In this document: positions 1-7,900 of the stretch, in pieces
Layout: each line of letters starts with the position of its first letter
Numbering within the stretch: position 1 is the first letter of the stretch
Source of the DNA: Oscillospiraceae bacterium
Lineage (GTDB): Bacteria; Bacillota; Clostridia; Oscillospirales; Oscillospiraceae
Reading direction: 5' to 3'
DNA: 9,236 nucleotides
Assembly (NCBI GenBank): GCA_902802215.1
Contig: CADCLH010000068.1
Location: forward strand, 1 to 9,236
Translations under genes and position numbers: made by a program
The notes under the pieces: model-generated
Told to the model about the DNA's origin: nothing
What the model saw: only the letters and a program-made list of their open reading frames with translations
Database searches by the model: none

Positions 1-332
1 AACTGGCAGTATTCCCGATAGGTCATCACGCTGCCGCCGATGCGGTGGTTGATAAAGGTGACGTCATAGCCCCGCGCCTCGGCAGCGATCTTGAAGGCGT
101 TCAGGATCGCGGCAAAAAAGGGATGCGTCAGACCCTTGGCGCTCTCGTCCATGAACAGAACGCCGAGACTGTGGGTCCGGCGGGACGCCTCATATCCGAG
201 CTCCTTCGCGGCGGTGCGGATCTTATCGCGGGTCTCCTCGCCGATCTCCTCCCGGCTGTCGCTGAGCACCCGGTCGACGATCCCGGGAGAAACGCCGCAC
301 TGGCGGGCAATGTCAAGAATCGTGGCTGACAT
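1..332 (-). CDS. LacI-family transcriptional regulator, N-terminal 110 residues (gene continues past the left edge)
   Basis: Only the beginning of this gene is in the window; the frame is open to base 1. The ATG at 332-330 has a GGAGGA site six bases upstream. The protein opens with the family's helix-turn-helix: an ATILDIARQCGVS stretch (residues 3-15), the recognition-helix segment PGIVDRVL (16-23), and an EETRDKIRTAAKELGY helix (32-47). A periplasmic-binding-protein-like sensor domain follows, starting at LGVLF (56-60), with GLTHPFFAAIL (67-77) as its first helix. Such proteins bind DNA as dimers and respond to a small ligand, usually a sugar or nucleoside. The recognition helix has GIVDRVL where TVSRVLN is usual. 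Only about nine residues separate GY (46-47) from GVL (57-59), roughly half the usual number, so the canonical hinge motif (PNxxARxL) is missing. It has its own promoter. Family assignment is firm; ligand and target are unknown. Confidence 0.93.
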   Translation of the reverse strand, partial: MSATILDIARQCGVSPGIVDRVLSDSREEIGEETRDKIRTAAKELGYEASRRTHSLGVLFMDESAKGLTHPFFAAILNAFKIAAEARGYDVTFINHRIGGSVMTYREYCQ

Positions 333-338
333 GACAGT

Positions 339-344
339 TCCTCC
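339..344 (-). promoter_or_regulatory. Ribosome binding site of the LacI-family gene
   Basis: The minus strand reads GGAGGA here, six bases before the ATG at 332. This fixes the start codon of the repressor gene, which is otherwise only partly visible. Confidence 0.85.
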
Positions 345-365
345 GCTTCCAGTTTGTTTAGCGTC

Positions 366-394
366 AGTATAGCATGATGGTTTCAAAAATGCAA
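366..394 (-). promoter_or_regulatory. Candidate sigma-A promoter for the LacI-family gene
   Basis: On the minus strand a -10 box TATACT lies at 371-366 and a -35-like TTGCAT at 394-389, separated by exactly 17 bases (388-372). The -10 is close to consensus; the -35 matches mainly in TTG. Transcription would start near 359, giving a leader of about 27 bases. The promoter lies downstream of the preceding gene's terminator, so the repressor is probably transcribed on its own. No convincing operator is visible. Confidence 0.6.
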
Positions 395-429
395 CGAGCT
401 GGTGACAAATCATTGTGGTATCATGCGTG

Positions 430-469
430 AAAAAGCGCGCGCCGGTCTCTGGTCTGAGGCCGGCGCGCG
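430..469 (-). terminator. Intrinsic terminator of the GGDEF/EAL gene
   Basis: A perfect 10-bp GC-only stem pairs 436-445 (CGCGCGCCGG) with 460-469. It can be extended by four more pairs (446-449 with 456-459, one of them G-U), leaving a 6-base loop. On the minus strand the hairpin is followed, one base after the stem, by a run of five T (434-430). It begins 15 bases after the stop codon at 485. The polarity of the T run assigns it to the minus strand. Confidence 0.88.
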
Positions 470-484
470 GGCGTATTCCGCCGA

Positions 485-3400
485 TCAGCGGAAGTTCTCC
501 TCCCATTTGAGGAAATCCCCGATCAGCAGGGGCTTGGCGTAGTAATAGCCCTGGAAGCTCTCCACATGGTACTGCTTCAGGATATCCCGCATCCCCTCCG
601 TCTCGATGCCCTCGACGCAGACCTTCGCGCCGAAGAGGAAGGCGAGGTCCGCGATGGTCCGGATGAGCTGCCGGTCGATCTCGTTGGCCTCGATCCTCCG
701 GACGAAGCTGCGGTCGATCTTGATGATGTCGAACGGGATCTCCCTGAGGATGCCGACGGACGAAAAGCCGGTCCCGAAATCGTCCAGCGCGACCAGAACG
801 CCCCTGGACTTGATCTCGGACAGCACGTTCTTCAGCAGCTCCATATCCAGCAGCCTGCACCGTTCCGTCACCTCGAAGCAGAGATGCTCCGGCGGGTATT
901 CCAGCTCGCCCAGGATACGCAGCACCATATCCACAAAGTCAGGCTTCTCCAGCTGCGTGTACGACAGATTGACGTTGACGATGAAGCCGGGGTCCTGCCG
1001 CAGGATCTTCTTCGCCGCGAGGATGGATTCCCGGATGATCCACTCCCCGAGCTCGGGGAACAGCGGGTCCGACTCCAGAAGCGGGAGGAACTGATCCGGC
1101 GGGACCATGCCGTAGACGTCGTTCTTCCAGCGAAGCAGCGCCTCCGCCCCGATCAGCTTTTCCGTCTTCGCTTCCACCACCGGCTGATAGAGCAGATAGA
1201 AGCCCTCATAGCCGCGCATGATCGAGGCGCGGATCGCGTGCAGCTTTTCCAGTCTCTGCTGGTTCTCCCGGTTCAGATCGTTCCGGAACTCCACCAGACT
1301 CCCCTGCTGGCGGAGCTTGGATTCCTCGTTGGCAAAGTTCAGGCAGGCGTAGACCGTCTGGGAGTCGACGTCGAAATGATCCACCCGCAGCGCGCCGCCG
1401 TGCAGATCGAGCAGGAGCTTCCTGCCGTCCACCTCGAACGCCTCGTGGAGAAACGCGCGGAAAGCATCGTACTTTTCCCGCAGTTGGTCGACCGTGAGCG
1501 TGTTGCTGATCACCGCGAACTTGGTCCCGTCGATCCGGTAGATGCGCCCCTTGTTCCCCGTCACCTCATACGCCTTTCGGGCATAGCGCTGAAGCACGAG
1601 GTTGCCGAACTGGTAGCCGTACATCTCGTTGATCTCGGAGAACCTGCTGATGCCGAACAGCATCACGCTGAATTCCGCTTTCCGCCTCAGGCAGCCGTCC
1701 AGGTCTTCAAAGAAGCCGTACTGGTTCCTCAGCCCGGTCAGCGCGTCGACATGTCCCTGCACGCCGTGATTGCGTATGGTGCCGGCGAAATAGTCCGGTT
1801 CGCCGGAGGGGTCCCGGATGACGATGCCGCGGCAGGTGCACACCTCGTATTCTCCCGTGACGCGCCTGGCCCGGTACTGCATGTCGTGGCCGCCGGCGTT
1901 TCCGGAGAAGATCTCGTCGATGCCCTTGTGATAGGCGGCCCGGTCCTCGGGATGGATGCAGTTCTCCCAGATATCGCCCGCGCCGTACATGTACTCGGCC
2001 GGAAGGCCGAACGTGTCCACCGCGTTCTTCGACCAGCGGGAAAAATCGTATTTCATGTCGCAGAGGAACACATAGGTCCCGTCCGAGACCGTCTCGAACG
2101 CCCTGTACAGCATCTCCAGCATGACACGCCGGTCCTCGCTGATGGCCCGGATCACCGCCTTGTCCTTGAGGGTGCGGGTCTCCTGAAGAAGCTTCTCCCG
2201 CTTCAGACGCGTCTTGTCCTCATACATCTGGCTGTCGGCGCGGTTGAACACGTCCTCGACGCGGCGGTCCTTGACCCGCTGGAACTCCGCAAGTCCGGAG
2301 GCGATCACGGGTCCTTCGCCGAGGCGGATGTTCTCCTCCACCTGCCTGCGCAGGACGGAGATCAGGCTCACGCGTTCCGCGAAGTCCTGCCCTTTCAACA
2401 CCACGACGAACTCATCCCCGCCGACGCGGAACACGGGGCTGTGATGGAAGATGCGGCAGACCAGCCTGCAGGCGGCCTTGATATAGTCGTCCCCCGCCTT
2501 GTGGCCCTCGGTGTCGTTGATCATCTTCAGGCCGTTGATGTCGCAGAATACGATGCCGAAGGGCTCGCCCCCCTCTACCACCAGCTTCTGCAAATCCTTT
2601 TCCGCCTCGTGATAGGCCGTCTTGTTCTTGGTGCCGGTCAGCTCGTCGCGCCGGGCCATCTCATTTGCCGTGGAGAGAGCTTTCAGATGCTCCTTCTCCC
2701 TGCGCACGTCCTCTTCCCGGTTCTCGACGCAGATGATGAAATGGCTTTGATCGGAGGAATAGGTCACCGTCATGCGCGTGTACTGCGTTTTCCCGCCGTC
2801 CAGGAGCATGCGGTAATCCTCGCTCAGCTGCCGCCTGCCCTCGAGCTGGGAGATCAGGTTGTCCTTGTCGAGGAAGAGACGGATCCTGTCCCTGTCCTCG
2901 GCATGGACGAAGCGCTCGGCGTTTCTCCAGCAGGCCGCGAAGAAGTCCTCCCCCTCCTCCTGGATCTTCAGCTCGCCGGACTTCCTCTTTGCGGACAGCT
3001 CGGCGTATTGCGTGCTTTCACAGTCGATGTAATAGATCAGATCGTAGTGGGACGCCAGCGTCTCGGCGATCTGCGTAAACGTGACGTTCTTCTTCCGGTC
3101 CTCCTTCTGCGCCAGCTTCGCCTGCACCTCGTCGTCGATGTTCTTGATGCACACGATGATGTGCTTTTTGTCTCTGGCCATGATCTCCGTATGCCGGATG
3201 TGCCGGACCTGGCCGTTCACGACCAGCCGCCAGGAGAGCGAGAACGACTTGCGGTCCTTCAGGTTGTCCAGCATCACGTCCTTATAGTGCAGACGCCTGG
3301 CCTTCTTCTGATCCTCGGGGTGGACGTATTTCCGGATGCTTCTCCGGCTCTCGGCGAAGAAGTCGTTCCCGGTCGCCGGGACGTTCAGTCTCTTGTACTC

Positions 3401-3952
3401 GTCCGTCGAAGAGATCTCCAGATATGTGCTGGTCGCAAGGTCGATGTAGTACAGCGTGTCGTACTGCTCGGCAAGGCTCTCGGTGATCTGGTCGTAGATC
3501 TCCTTCTGCCGCTCGATCTCCTTCTCGTTCTCTCTCCGCCGGTGCAGCGCGTCAATGTTCTTGACGCCGAGCACAAAATAATCCGTATTGTCGTCCAGAC
3601 CGCGGATCAGCCGGAGAGAATGCCAGGTCGGCACGCCGTTGAGCATCAGCCGGTATTCGATGCGCTGCATCGTCCCCTTCTTCATGTCACCGAGAAGCTT
3701 CTCCTTCTGGATATCGTACACGAAAAAGTGCTGGTCCTCGGGATAGATCACCTTTTTGCAGTCCCGGATGATATCCCTGAAAAAGTCGTCGCCGCCCTGC
3801 TCGAGATTGAGGGAGCGAAACTCCGGGTCCACGGAATACCAGTAGTACTCGTTCGTCACCGCGTTGACATAGTAGATGCTGGTATAATCCGCCAGCAGCG
3901 CCTCGGCGATCTTGCTGAATATCGTTTCCTGAATTGTCATAGGCCACCTCAC
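485..3952 (-). CDS. Multidomain c-di-GMP signalling protein: three PAS-like repeats - GGDEF - PAS - degenerate GGDEF - EAL
   Basis: A 1155-residue protein, predicted cytoplasmic: no signal peptide or membrane helix is visible. Three related sensor repeats come first (about 8-135, 152-275, 290-413), each with an IAE/ITE-x-L...YYI/V motif, a DFF motif and a PED/AED motif. GGDEF domain 1 (about 435-585) has an intact GGDEF at 511-515 and the metal-site Asp471, but FHHS where an RxxD inhibitory site would be. A PAS domain follows (about 605-728, HPEDR at 667-671). GGDEF domain 2 (about 735-885) is degenerate, with DGTKF at 808-812. The EAL domain (about 903-1150) keeps EAL 937-939, Asn995, Glu1027, Glu1030, Asp1057-Asp1058, Lys1078, Glu1114 and Gln1134. 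From family knowledge, domain 1 should make c-di-GMP and the EAL domain should hydrolyse it; the degenerate GGDEF often acts as a GTP-sensing or structural module. The signal sensed is unknown. The gene has its own promoter and terminator. The start may be GTG 3952 or ATG 3940. Confidence 0.95.
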   Translation of the reverse strand: MRWPMTIQETIFSKIAEALLADYTSIYYVNAVTNEYYWYSVDPEFRSLNLEQGGDDFFRDIIRDCKKVIYPEDQHFFVYDIQKEKLLGDMKKGTMQRIEYRLMLNGVPTWHSLRLIRGLDDNTDYFVLGVKNIDALHRRRENEKEIERQKEIYDQITESLAEQYDTLYYIDLATSTYLEISSTDEYKRLNVPATGNDFFAESRRSIRKYVHPEDQKKARRLHYKDVMLDNLKDRKSFSLSWRLVVNGQVRHIRHTEIMARDKKHIIVCIKNIDDEVQAKLAQKEDRKKNVTFTQIAETLASHYDLIYYIDCESTQYAELSAKRKSGELKIQEEGEDFFAACWRNAERFVHAEDRDRIRLFLDKDNLISQLEGRRQLSEDYRMLLDGGKTQYTRMTVTYSSDQSHFIICVENREEDVRREKEHLKALSTANEMARRDELTGTKNKTAYHEAEKDLQKLVVEGGEPFGIVFCDINGLKMINDTEGHKAGDDYIKAACRLVCRIFHHSPVFRVGGDEFVVVLKGQDFAERVSLISVLRRQVEENIRLGEGPVIASGLAEFQRVKDRRVEDVFNRADSQMYEDKTRLKREKLLQETRTLKDKAVIRAISEDRRVMLEMLYRAFETVSDGTYVFLCDMKYDFSRWSKNAVDTFGLPAEYMYGAGDIWENCIHPEDRAAYHKGIDEIFSGNAGGHDMQYRARRVTGEYEVCTCRGIVIRDPSGEPDYFAGTIRNHGVQGHVDALTGLRNQYGFFEDLDGCLRRKAEFSVMLFGISRFSEINEMYGYQFGNLVLQRYARKAYEVTGNKGRIYRIDGTKFAVISNTLTVDQLREKYDAFRAFLHEAFEVDGRKLLLDLHGGALRVDHFDVDSQTVYACLNFANEESKLRQQGSLVEFRNDLNRENQQRLEKLHAIRASIMRGYEGFYLLYQPVVEAKTEKLIGAEALLRWKNDVYGMVPPDQFLPLLESDPLFPELGEWIIRESILAAKKILRQDPGFIVNVNLSYTQLEKPDFVDMVLRILGELEYPPEHLCFEVTERCRLLDMELLKNVLSEIKSRGVLVALDDFGTGFSSVGILREIPFDIIKIDRSFVRRIEANEIDRQLIRTIADLAFLFGAKVCVEGIETEGMRDILKQYHVESFQGYYYAKPLLIGDFLKWEENFR

Positions 3953-3962
3953 AAAATCCTCC
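3944..3962 (-). promoter_or_regulatory. Two overlapping candidate ribosome binding sites for the GGDEF/EAL gene
   Basis: GGAGGA (3962-3957) lies four bases before the GTG at 3952. A second site, GAGGTGG (3950-3944), lies three bases before the in-frame ATG at 3940. The first spacing and match are somewhat better, but GTG is the weaker start codon. The two products would differ only by the four residues MRWP. The conserved first repeat begins after both starts, so homology does not decide between them. Confidence 0.6.
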
Positions 3963-4013
3963 GGCGTCGTCCGGCGTTTCGGGTCAAATCGGCAATACGG
4001 CTATTTTATTCTG

Positions 4014-4042
4014 ATTCTATCAAATCCGTCCATCCGGGGCAA
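4014..4042 (-). promoter_or_regulatory. Candidate sigma-A promoter of the GGDEF/EAL gene
   Basis: On the minus strand a -10 box TAGAAT (4019-4014; five of six consensus bases) is preceded by TGA, which gives an extended -10 (TGN). A -35-like TTGCCC lies at 4042-4037, with a 17-base spacer. The start point would be near 4007, giving a leader of about 55 bases. The leader contains a short direct repeat (CCGGCGT at 3961-3967 and 3971-3977 on the plus strand). It is too short for a c-di-GMP riboswitch. Confidence 0.62.
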
Positions 4043-4063
4043 GACAAAAATGATCGTTTTGTC
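4043..4063 (-). repeat. 21-base inverted repeat next to the -35 of the GGDEF/EAL gene
   Basis: Perfect 7-base arms (GACAAAA at 4043-4049 and TTTTGTC at 4057-4063) flank a 7-base centre. The element ends exactly where the candidate -35 begins and sits just beyond the T tract of the upstream terminator. A dimeric regulator could bind here, at about -37 to -57 relative to the inferred start. The arms are AT-rich and could have arisen by chance. A regulatory role is inference. Confidence 0.3.
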
Positions 4064-4124
4064 AAAAAAGAAAAAACGAAGCGCCCGCGTACCGGCCCCG
4101 GATCCCGGGTCGGCGCGCGGGCGC
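4064..4124 (-). terminator. Intrinsic terminator of the carA-carB/dapF operon
   Basis: A perfect 9-bp stem, GCGCCCGCG, pairs 4081-4089 with 4116-4124. A further imperfect GC-rich helix lies inside it, built on the CCCGG and CCGGG segments around 4096-4109. On the minus strand the stem is followed by TTCG and then two runs of six T separated by one C (4076-4064). It starts 15 bases after the stop codon of the fused gene, so this operon and the downstream signalling gene are probably separate transcription units. Confidence 0.88.
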
Positions 4125-4138
4125 ACGCTGCGGAGAAC

Positions 4139-4975
4139 TCAATATTGGAAGCTGCCCTCGAAGACGACGCTCGCGCCGCCGGTGAGCAGGACGCGCTCGT
4201 CGGTACAGTTGACCGTGAGCTCGCCGCCGAGAAGGCTGACCGTGATGTCGCTCCCCTTGTCGCACAGGCCGATTTCGCAGGCGGCCGCCGCCGCGGCGCA
4301 GGCGCCCGTGCCGCAGGAGAGGGTCTCGCCGCTGCCGCGCTCCCAGACCCGCATGCGCAGGGTGTGCCGGTTCACGACGCGCACGAACTCGGTGTTGACC
4401 CGCTCGGGGAACATGGCGGCGTGCTCGAACTGCGGGCCGATGCTCTCGAGATCGAGAGCGTCGATCTTGTCGCAGAAGACCACGCAGTGCGGGTTGCCGA
4501 CGTTGACGCAGGTGACGCGCCAGCTCCGCCCGCCGATGACGACGGGCGCGTCGACGACGGTCTCCCCGTCAAAGACCGCGGGGATCTCGGCCGTCTTCAG
4601 GGAGGCCCTGCCCATGTCCACCTCCACGGAGCTGACAAGGCCGTCGCGCAGGAACAGGCGCAGGGACTTGACGCCGCTGCCGGTCTCCACGCGCATCTCC
4701 TCCTTCGGGACGATGCCGCGGTCGTAGACGTATTTCGCCACGCAGCGGATGTTGTTGCCGGCCATCTTCCCCTCGCTGCCGTCGCGGTTGAAGGAGCGCA
4801 TCTTGACGTCGGCAATTTCGGAGCGCTCGATGAGCACGATGCCGTCACTGCCGACGCCGGTGTGCGCCCGGCAGAGATTCACGCACAGGGACTCGGGGCA
4901 GGTGATCGCGCCGTCGAAGTTTTCGATGAAGATGTAGTCGTTGCCGCAGTCCTGCATCTTGGTGAAGCGGACGGT
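4139..4975 (-). other. dapF: DapF (diaminopimelate epimerase) domain inside the fused gene
   Basis: This segment encodes residues 1066-1343 of the fused protein and covers the full length of a free-standing DapF. The family converts LL- to meso-diaminopimelate for lysine and cell-wall synthesis, using two cysteines that act as opposite acid/base residues. Expected substrate-site residues are present: Asn1077 (CGNDY), Asn1128 (FNRDGSE), Asn1226 (GNPHC), Asn1259 (PERVN) and Glu1277-Arg1278 (ERGSGE). The second catalytic Cys is present as Cys1286 in SCGTGACAA. The first, expected in a CGNG-type motif, is replaced: the sequence reads KMAGNNIRC, with Ala1137 encoded by GCC at 4762-4760. The usual initiator Met of the MxFTKM start is Val1067 here, as expected of a domain that no longer starts its own translation. 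The only nearby candidate start, ATG at 4993, has no good Shine-Dalgarno site. Confidence 0.92.
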
Positions 4976-7900
4976 CTGCCGCTTCGATCGCATGGCGTTG
5001 ATGTCCACAAGCTCGGTGCTGCTCTCGTGGAAGCGGCTGGCGATGATCTCGGCCAGCGCGCCCGCCGTGTCGAGCGAGGTGAGGCAGGGCACGCCGCGCT
5101 GCATGGCCCGGCGGTGCAGGGCGATGTAGTCGCCCATCGTGCCGTCCTTGACCGCGCCGGTATAGACGATGTACCGGAGCGCGCCGCTGTCCAGCAGCGC
5201 TTCGATCTCGCCGCTCTCCCCGGCGTTGGGGACGGCCTCGACCGGGATGCCGAGCGAGGCGATGGCGTCCGCCGTGTCCCGGGTGGCGTAGAGCTTGAGC
5301 CCCAGGTCAAAGAAGCGCCGCGCGAGGGAGAGGATCTCCTGACTGTCCTCGTTCTCGACGCTCAGCAGCACGCCCTGCCGGTCCCCGCAGTCCGCCGGGA
5401 GGGTAAAGCCCGCCGCGGTCAGGCCCTTGAACAGCGCCTCCGCCAGCGTCCTGCCCAGTCCGAGCACCTCGCCGGTGGATTTCATCTCGGGGCCGAGGAT
5501 GGAGTTTGCGTCGGAGAGCTTTTCAAAGGAGAAGACCGGCACCTTGACCGCATAGTAGGGCGGCGTGCGCCACAGGCCCGTCCCCCAGCCGAGGTCCCGG
5601 AGCTTCGCGCCCAGCATGATCCGGGAGGCGAGATCCACCATCGGCACGTTCGTGACCTTGCTGATGTAGGGCACGGTGCGGGAGGCGCGGGGGTTGACCT
5701 CGATGACGTAGAGCTCGTCCTGCCAGATGAGGTACTGGATGTTCACGAGGCCCTTTGTCCCGAGGGCGAGGGCCAGCTTCTCCGACACCTCCGCGATGCG
5801 GCGCAGGAACTTGTCGCTGAGGTTCCAGGGCGGGTAGACGGCGATGGAGTCGCCGCTGTGGACGCCGGCCCGCTCGACATGCTCCATGATGCCGGGGATC
5901 AGCACGTCCTCCCCGTCGGAGATCACGTCCACCTCCAGCTCCGTGCCGGGCATGTACTTGTCCACCAGCACGGGGTTTTCGATGCCCTGGGCGAGGATGC
6001 CGCGCATGTAGGCTTCGGTGCTCGCGCGGTCGCGGGAGATGCACATGTTCTGCCCGCCGATGACGTAGCTCGGGCGCAGCAGCACGGGGTAGCCCAGCTC
6101 TTCGGCGGCGTCGAGCGCCTCGTCGAGCGTGAGCACGCCCTTCCCCTTCGGGCGGCGGATGCCGAAGCGCTCGAGCAGGGCGTCGAAGCGGGCCCGGTCC
6201 TCGGCGGTGTCGATGCTGTCGGCGGAGGTGCCGAGGATGCGCACGCCCTTTTTGTCCAGAAACTCCGTGAGCTTGATGGCCGTCTGCCCGCCGAAGGCCA
6301 CGACTACGCCCACGGGCTTTTCCAGCTGCACGATGTTCCAGACGTCCTCCCGGCACAGGGGCTCGAAGTAGAGCCGGTCCGCCGTGTCGTAGTCGGTGGA
6401 GACGGTCTCGGGGTTGTTGTTGACGATGACCACGTCATAGCCCAGCTCGCGCAGGGTCCAGACGCAGTGCACCGAGGAATAGTCGAACTCGATGCCCTGG
6501 CCGATGCGGATCGGGCCGGAGCCCAGCACCACCACCACGGGCCTGCCGGAGCGCGGGAAAAGACGGCTCTCGCACTCAAGGTCGAAGCCGGAATAGAAAT
6601 AGGGGGTCTCGGCCTCGAACTCGGCGGCGCAGGTGTCGACCATCTTGTAGCTCATCGCAAGGCCGGGGACGCTTTCCACCCCGCAGAGCCTGCACAGCGC
6701 CTCGTCCGTATAGCCGAGGCGTTTGGCTTTTTTATAGTCCTCGTCCGTGAGGCTCCCGCCCCGCAGCCGCTCCTCGAACGCCGCGAGGCCGTGCAGCTTC
6801 CACAGGAACCAGCGGTCGATCTTGGTGATTTCATGGATCTCGTCCACGCCGACGCCGGCCTTCAGCGCCTCAAAGACCGTGAAGATGCGCCGGTCGTCCT
6901 GCGCGGCGAGCCGTTCGGCGAGGGGCGCGTCGGACAGGGGCGGGGCGTTGAGCGTGTCAAGCCCCAGCTCCGCGCCGCGCACGGCCTTCATCAGAGCCAT
7001 CTCGAAGGAGGAGGCGATGGCCATGACCTCGCCCGTGGCCTTCATCTGGGTGCCGAGCCTCCGGCTCGCCCCGTGGAACTTCTCAAACGGCCACTTGGGG
7101 AACTTCACCACCACATAGTCGATCGTCGGCTCGAAGCAGGCGCAGGTCTTGCCCGTGATGTCGTTTTTGATCTCGTCGAGGGTGTAGCCCAGGGCGATGC
7201 GCGCGGACATCTTGGCGATGGGGTAGCCGGTCGCCTTCGAGGCCAGGGCCGAGGAGCGCGAGACGCGGGGGTTGACCTCGATGACGGCGTACTCGAAGCT
7301 GTCCGGATTGAGCGCGAACTGCACGTTGCAGCCGCCCTCGATGCCGATGGCGGTCACAATGTTCAGCGCCGCCGAGCGCAGCATCTGGTACTCCCTGTCC
7401 GCGAGCGTCAGCGCCGGGGCCACGACGATGGAATCGCCGGTGTGGATGCCGACCGGGTCCACGTTCTCCATGGAGCAGACCGCGATCACGTTCCCGGCGG
7501 CGTCGCGCATGGTCTCGAACTCGATCTCCTTCCAGCCGGAGACGCACTTCTCCACGAGGATCTGCGTGATGGGCGACAGGTCCAGACCCTGCCGCGCGAT
7601 CTGCCCGAGCTCGTCCGCGTTCGCGGCGATGCCGCCGCCCGTGCCGCCCAGCGTGTAGGCCGGGCGCACGATGACCGGGTAGCCGATCCGCTCCGCGATC
7701 GCAAGCGCCGTTTCGACGTCCTCCGCCGTGGCCGAGGGGATGACGGGCTGGCCCATCTCCGCCAGCGTCTCGCGAAAGCGCTCCCGGTCCTCGGCCCGCT
7801 CGATGGCGTCGATGCCGGAGCCGAGCAGCTTCACGCCGTATTTTTCCAGCGTCCCGTCCTTTGTCAGCTGCATGGCGAGCGTCAGACCCGTCTGCCCGCC

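Noticed and set aside
45..372. Short plus-strand frames opposite the LacI-family gene
   Set aside because: They overlap a clear LacI-family coding sequence with its own promoter and ribosome binding site, and have no recognisable protein features.
372..426. Inverted arms GCATGAT (372-378) and ATCATGC (420-426) flanking the LacI-gene promoter region, as a possible operator pair
   Set aside because: Seven-base arms 41 bases apart are expected by chance at a meaningful rate in a region this size. The arms do not resemble a LacI-family operator, and the right one sits next to the terminator.
3953..4013. A c-di-GMP riboswitch or other structured leader before the signalling gene
   Set aside because: The inferred leader is only about 55 bases. 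It shows just a short direct repeat and a possible 4-bp CCGG pairing, so there is no room for a known riboswitch fold.
4976..4993. An internal ATG (4993) as a separate start for free DapF
   Set aside because: There is no AGGAGG-like sequence at a proper distance upstream and no stop codon ending CarB before it. Internal initiation cannot be excluded but nothing in the sequence supports it.
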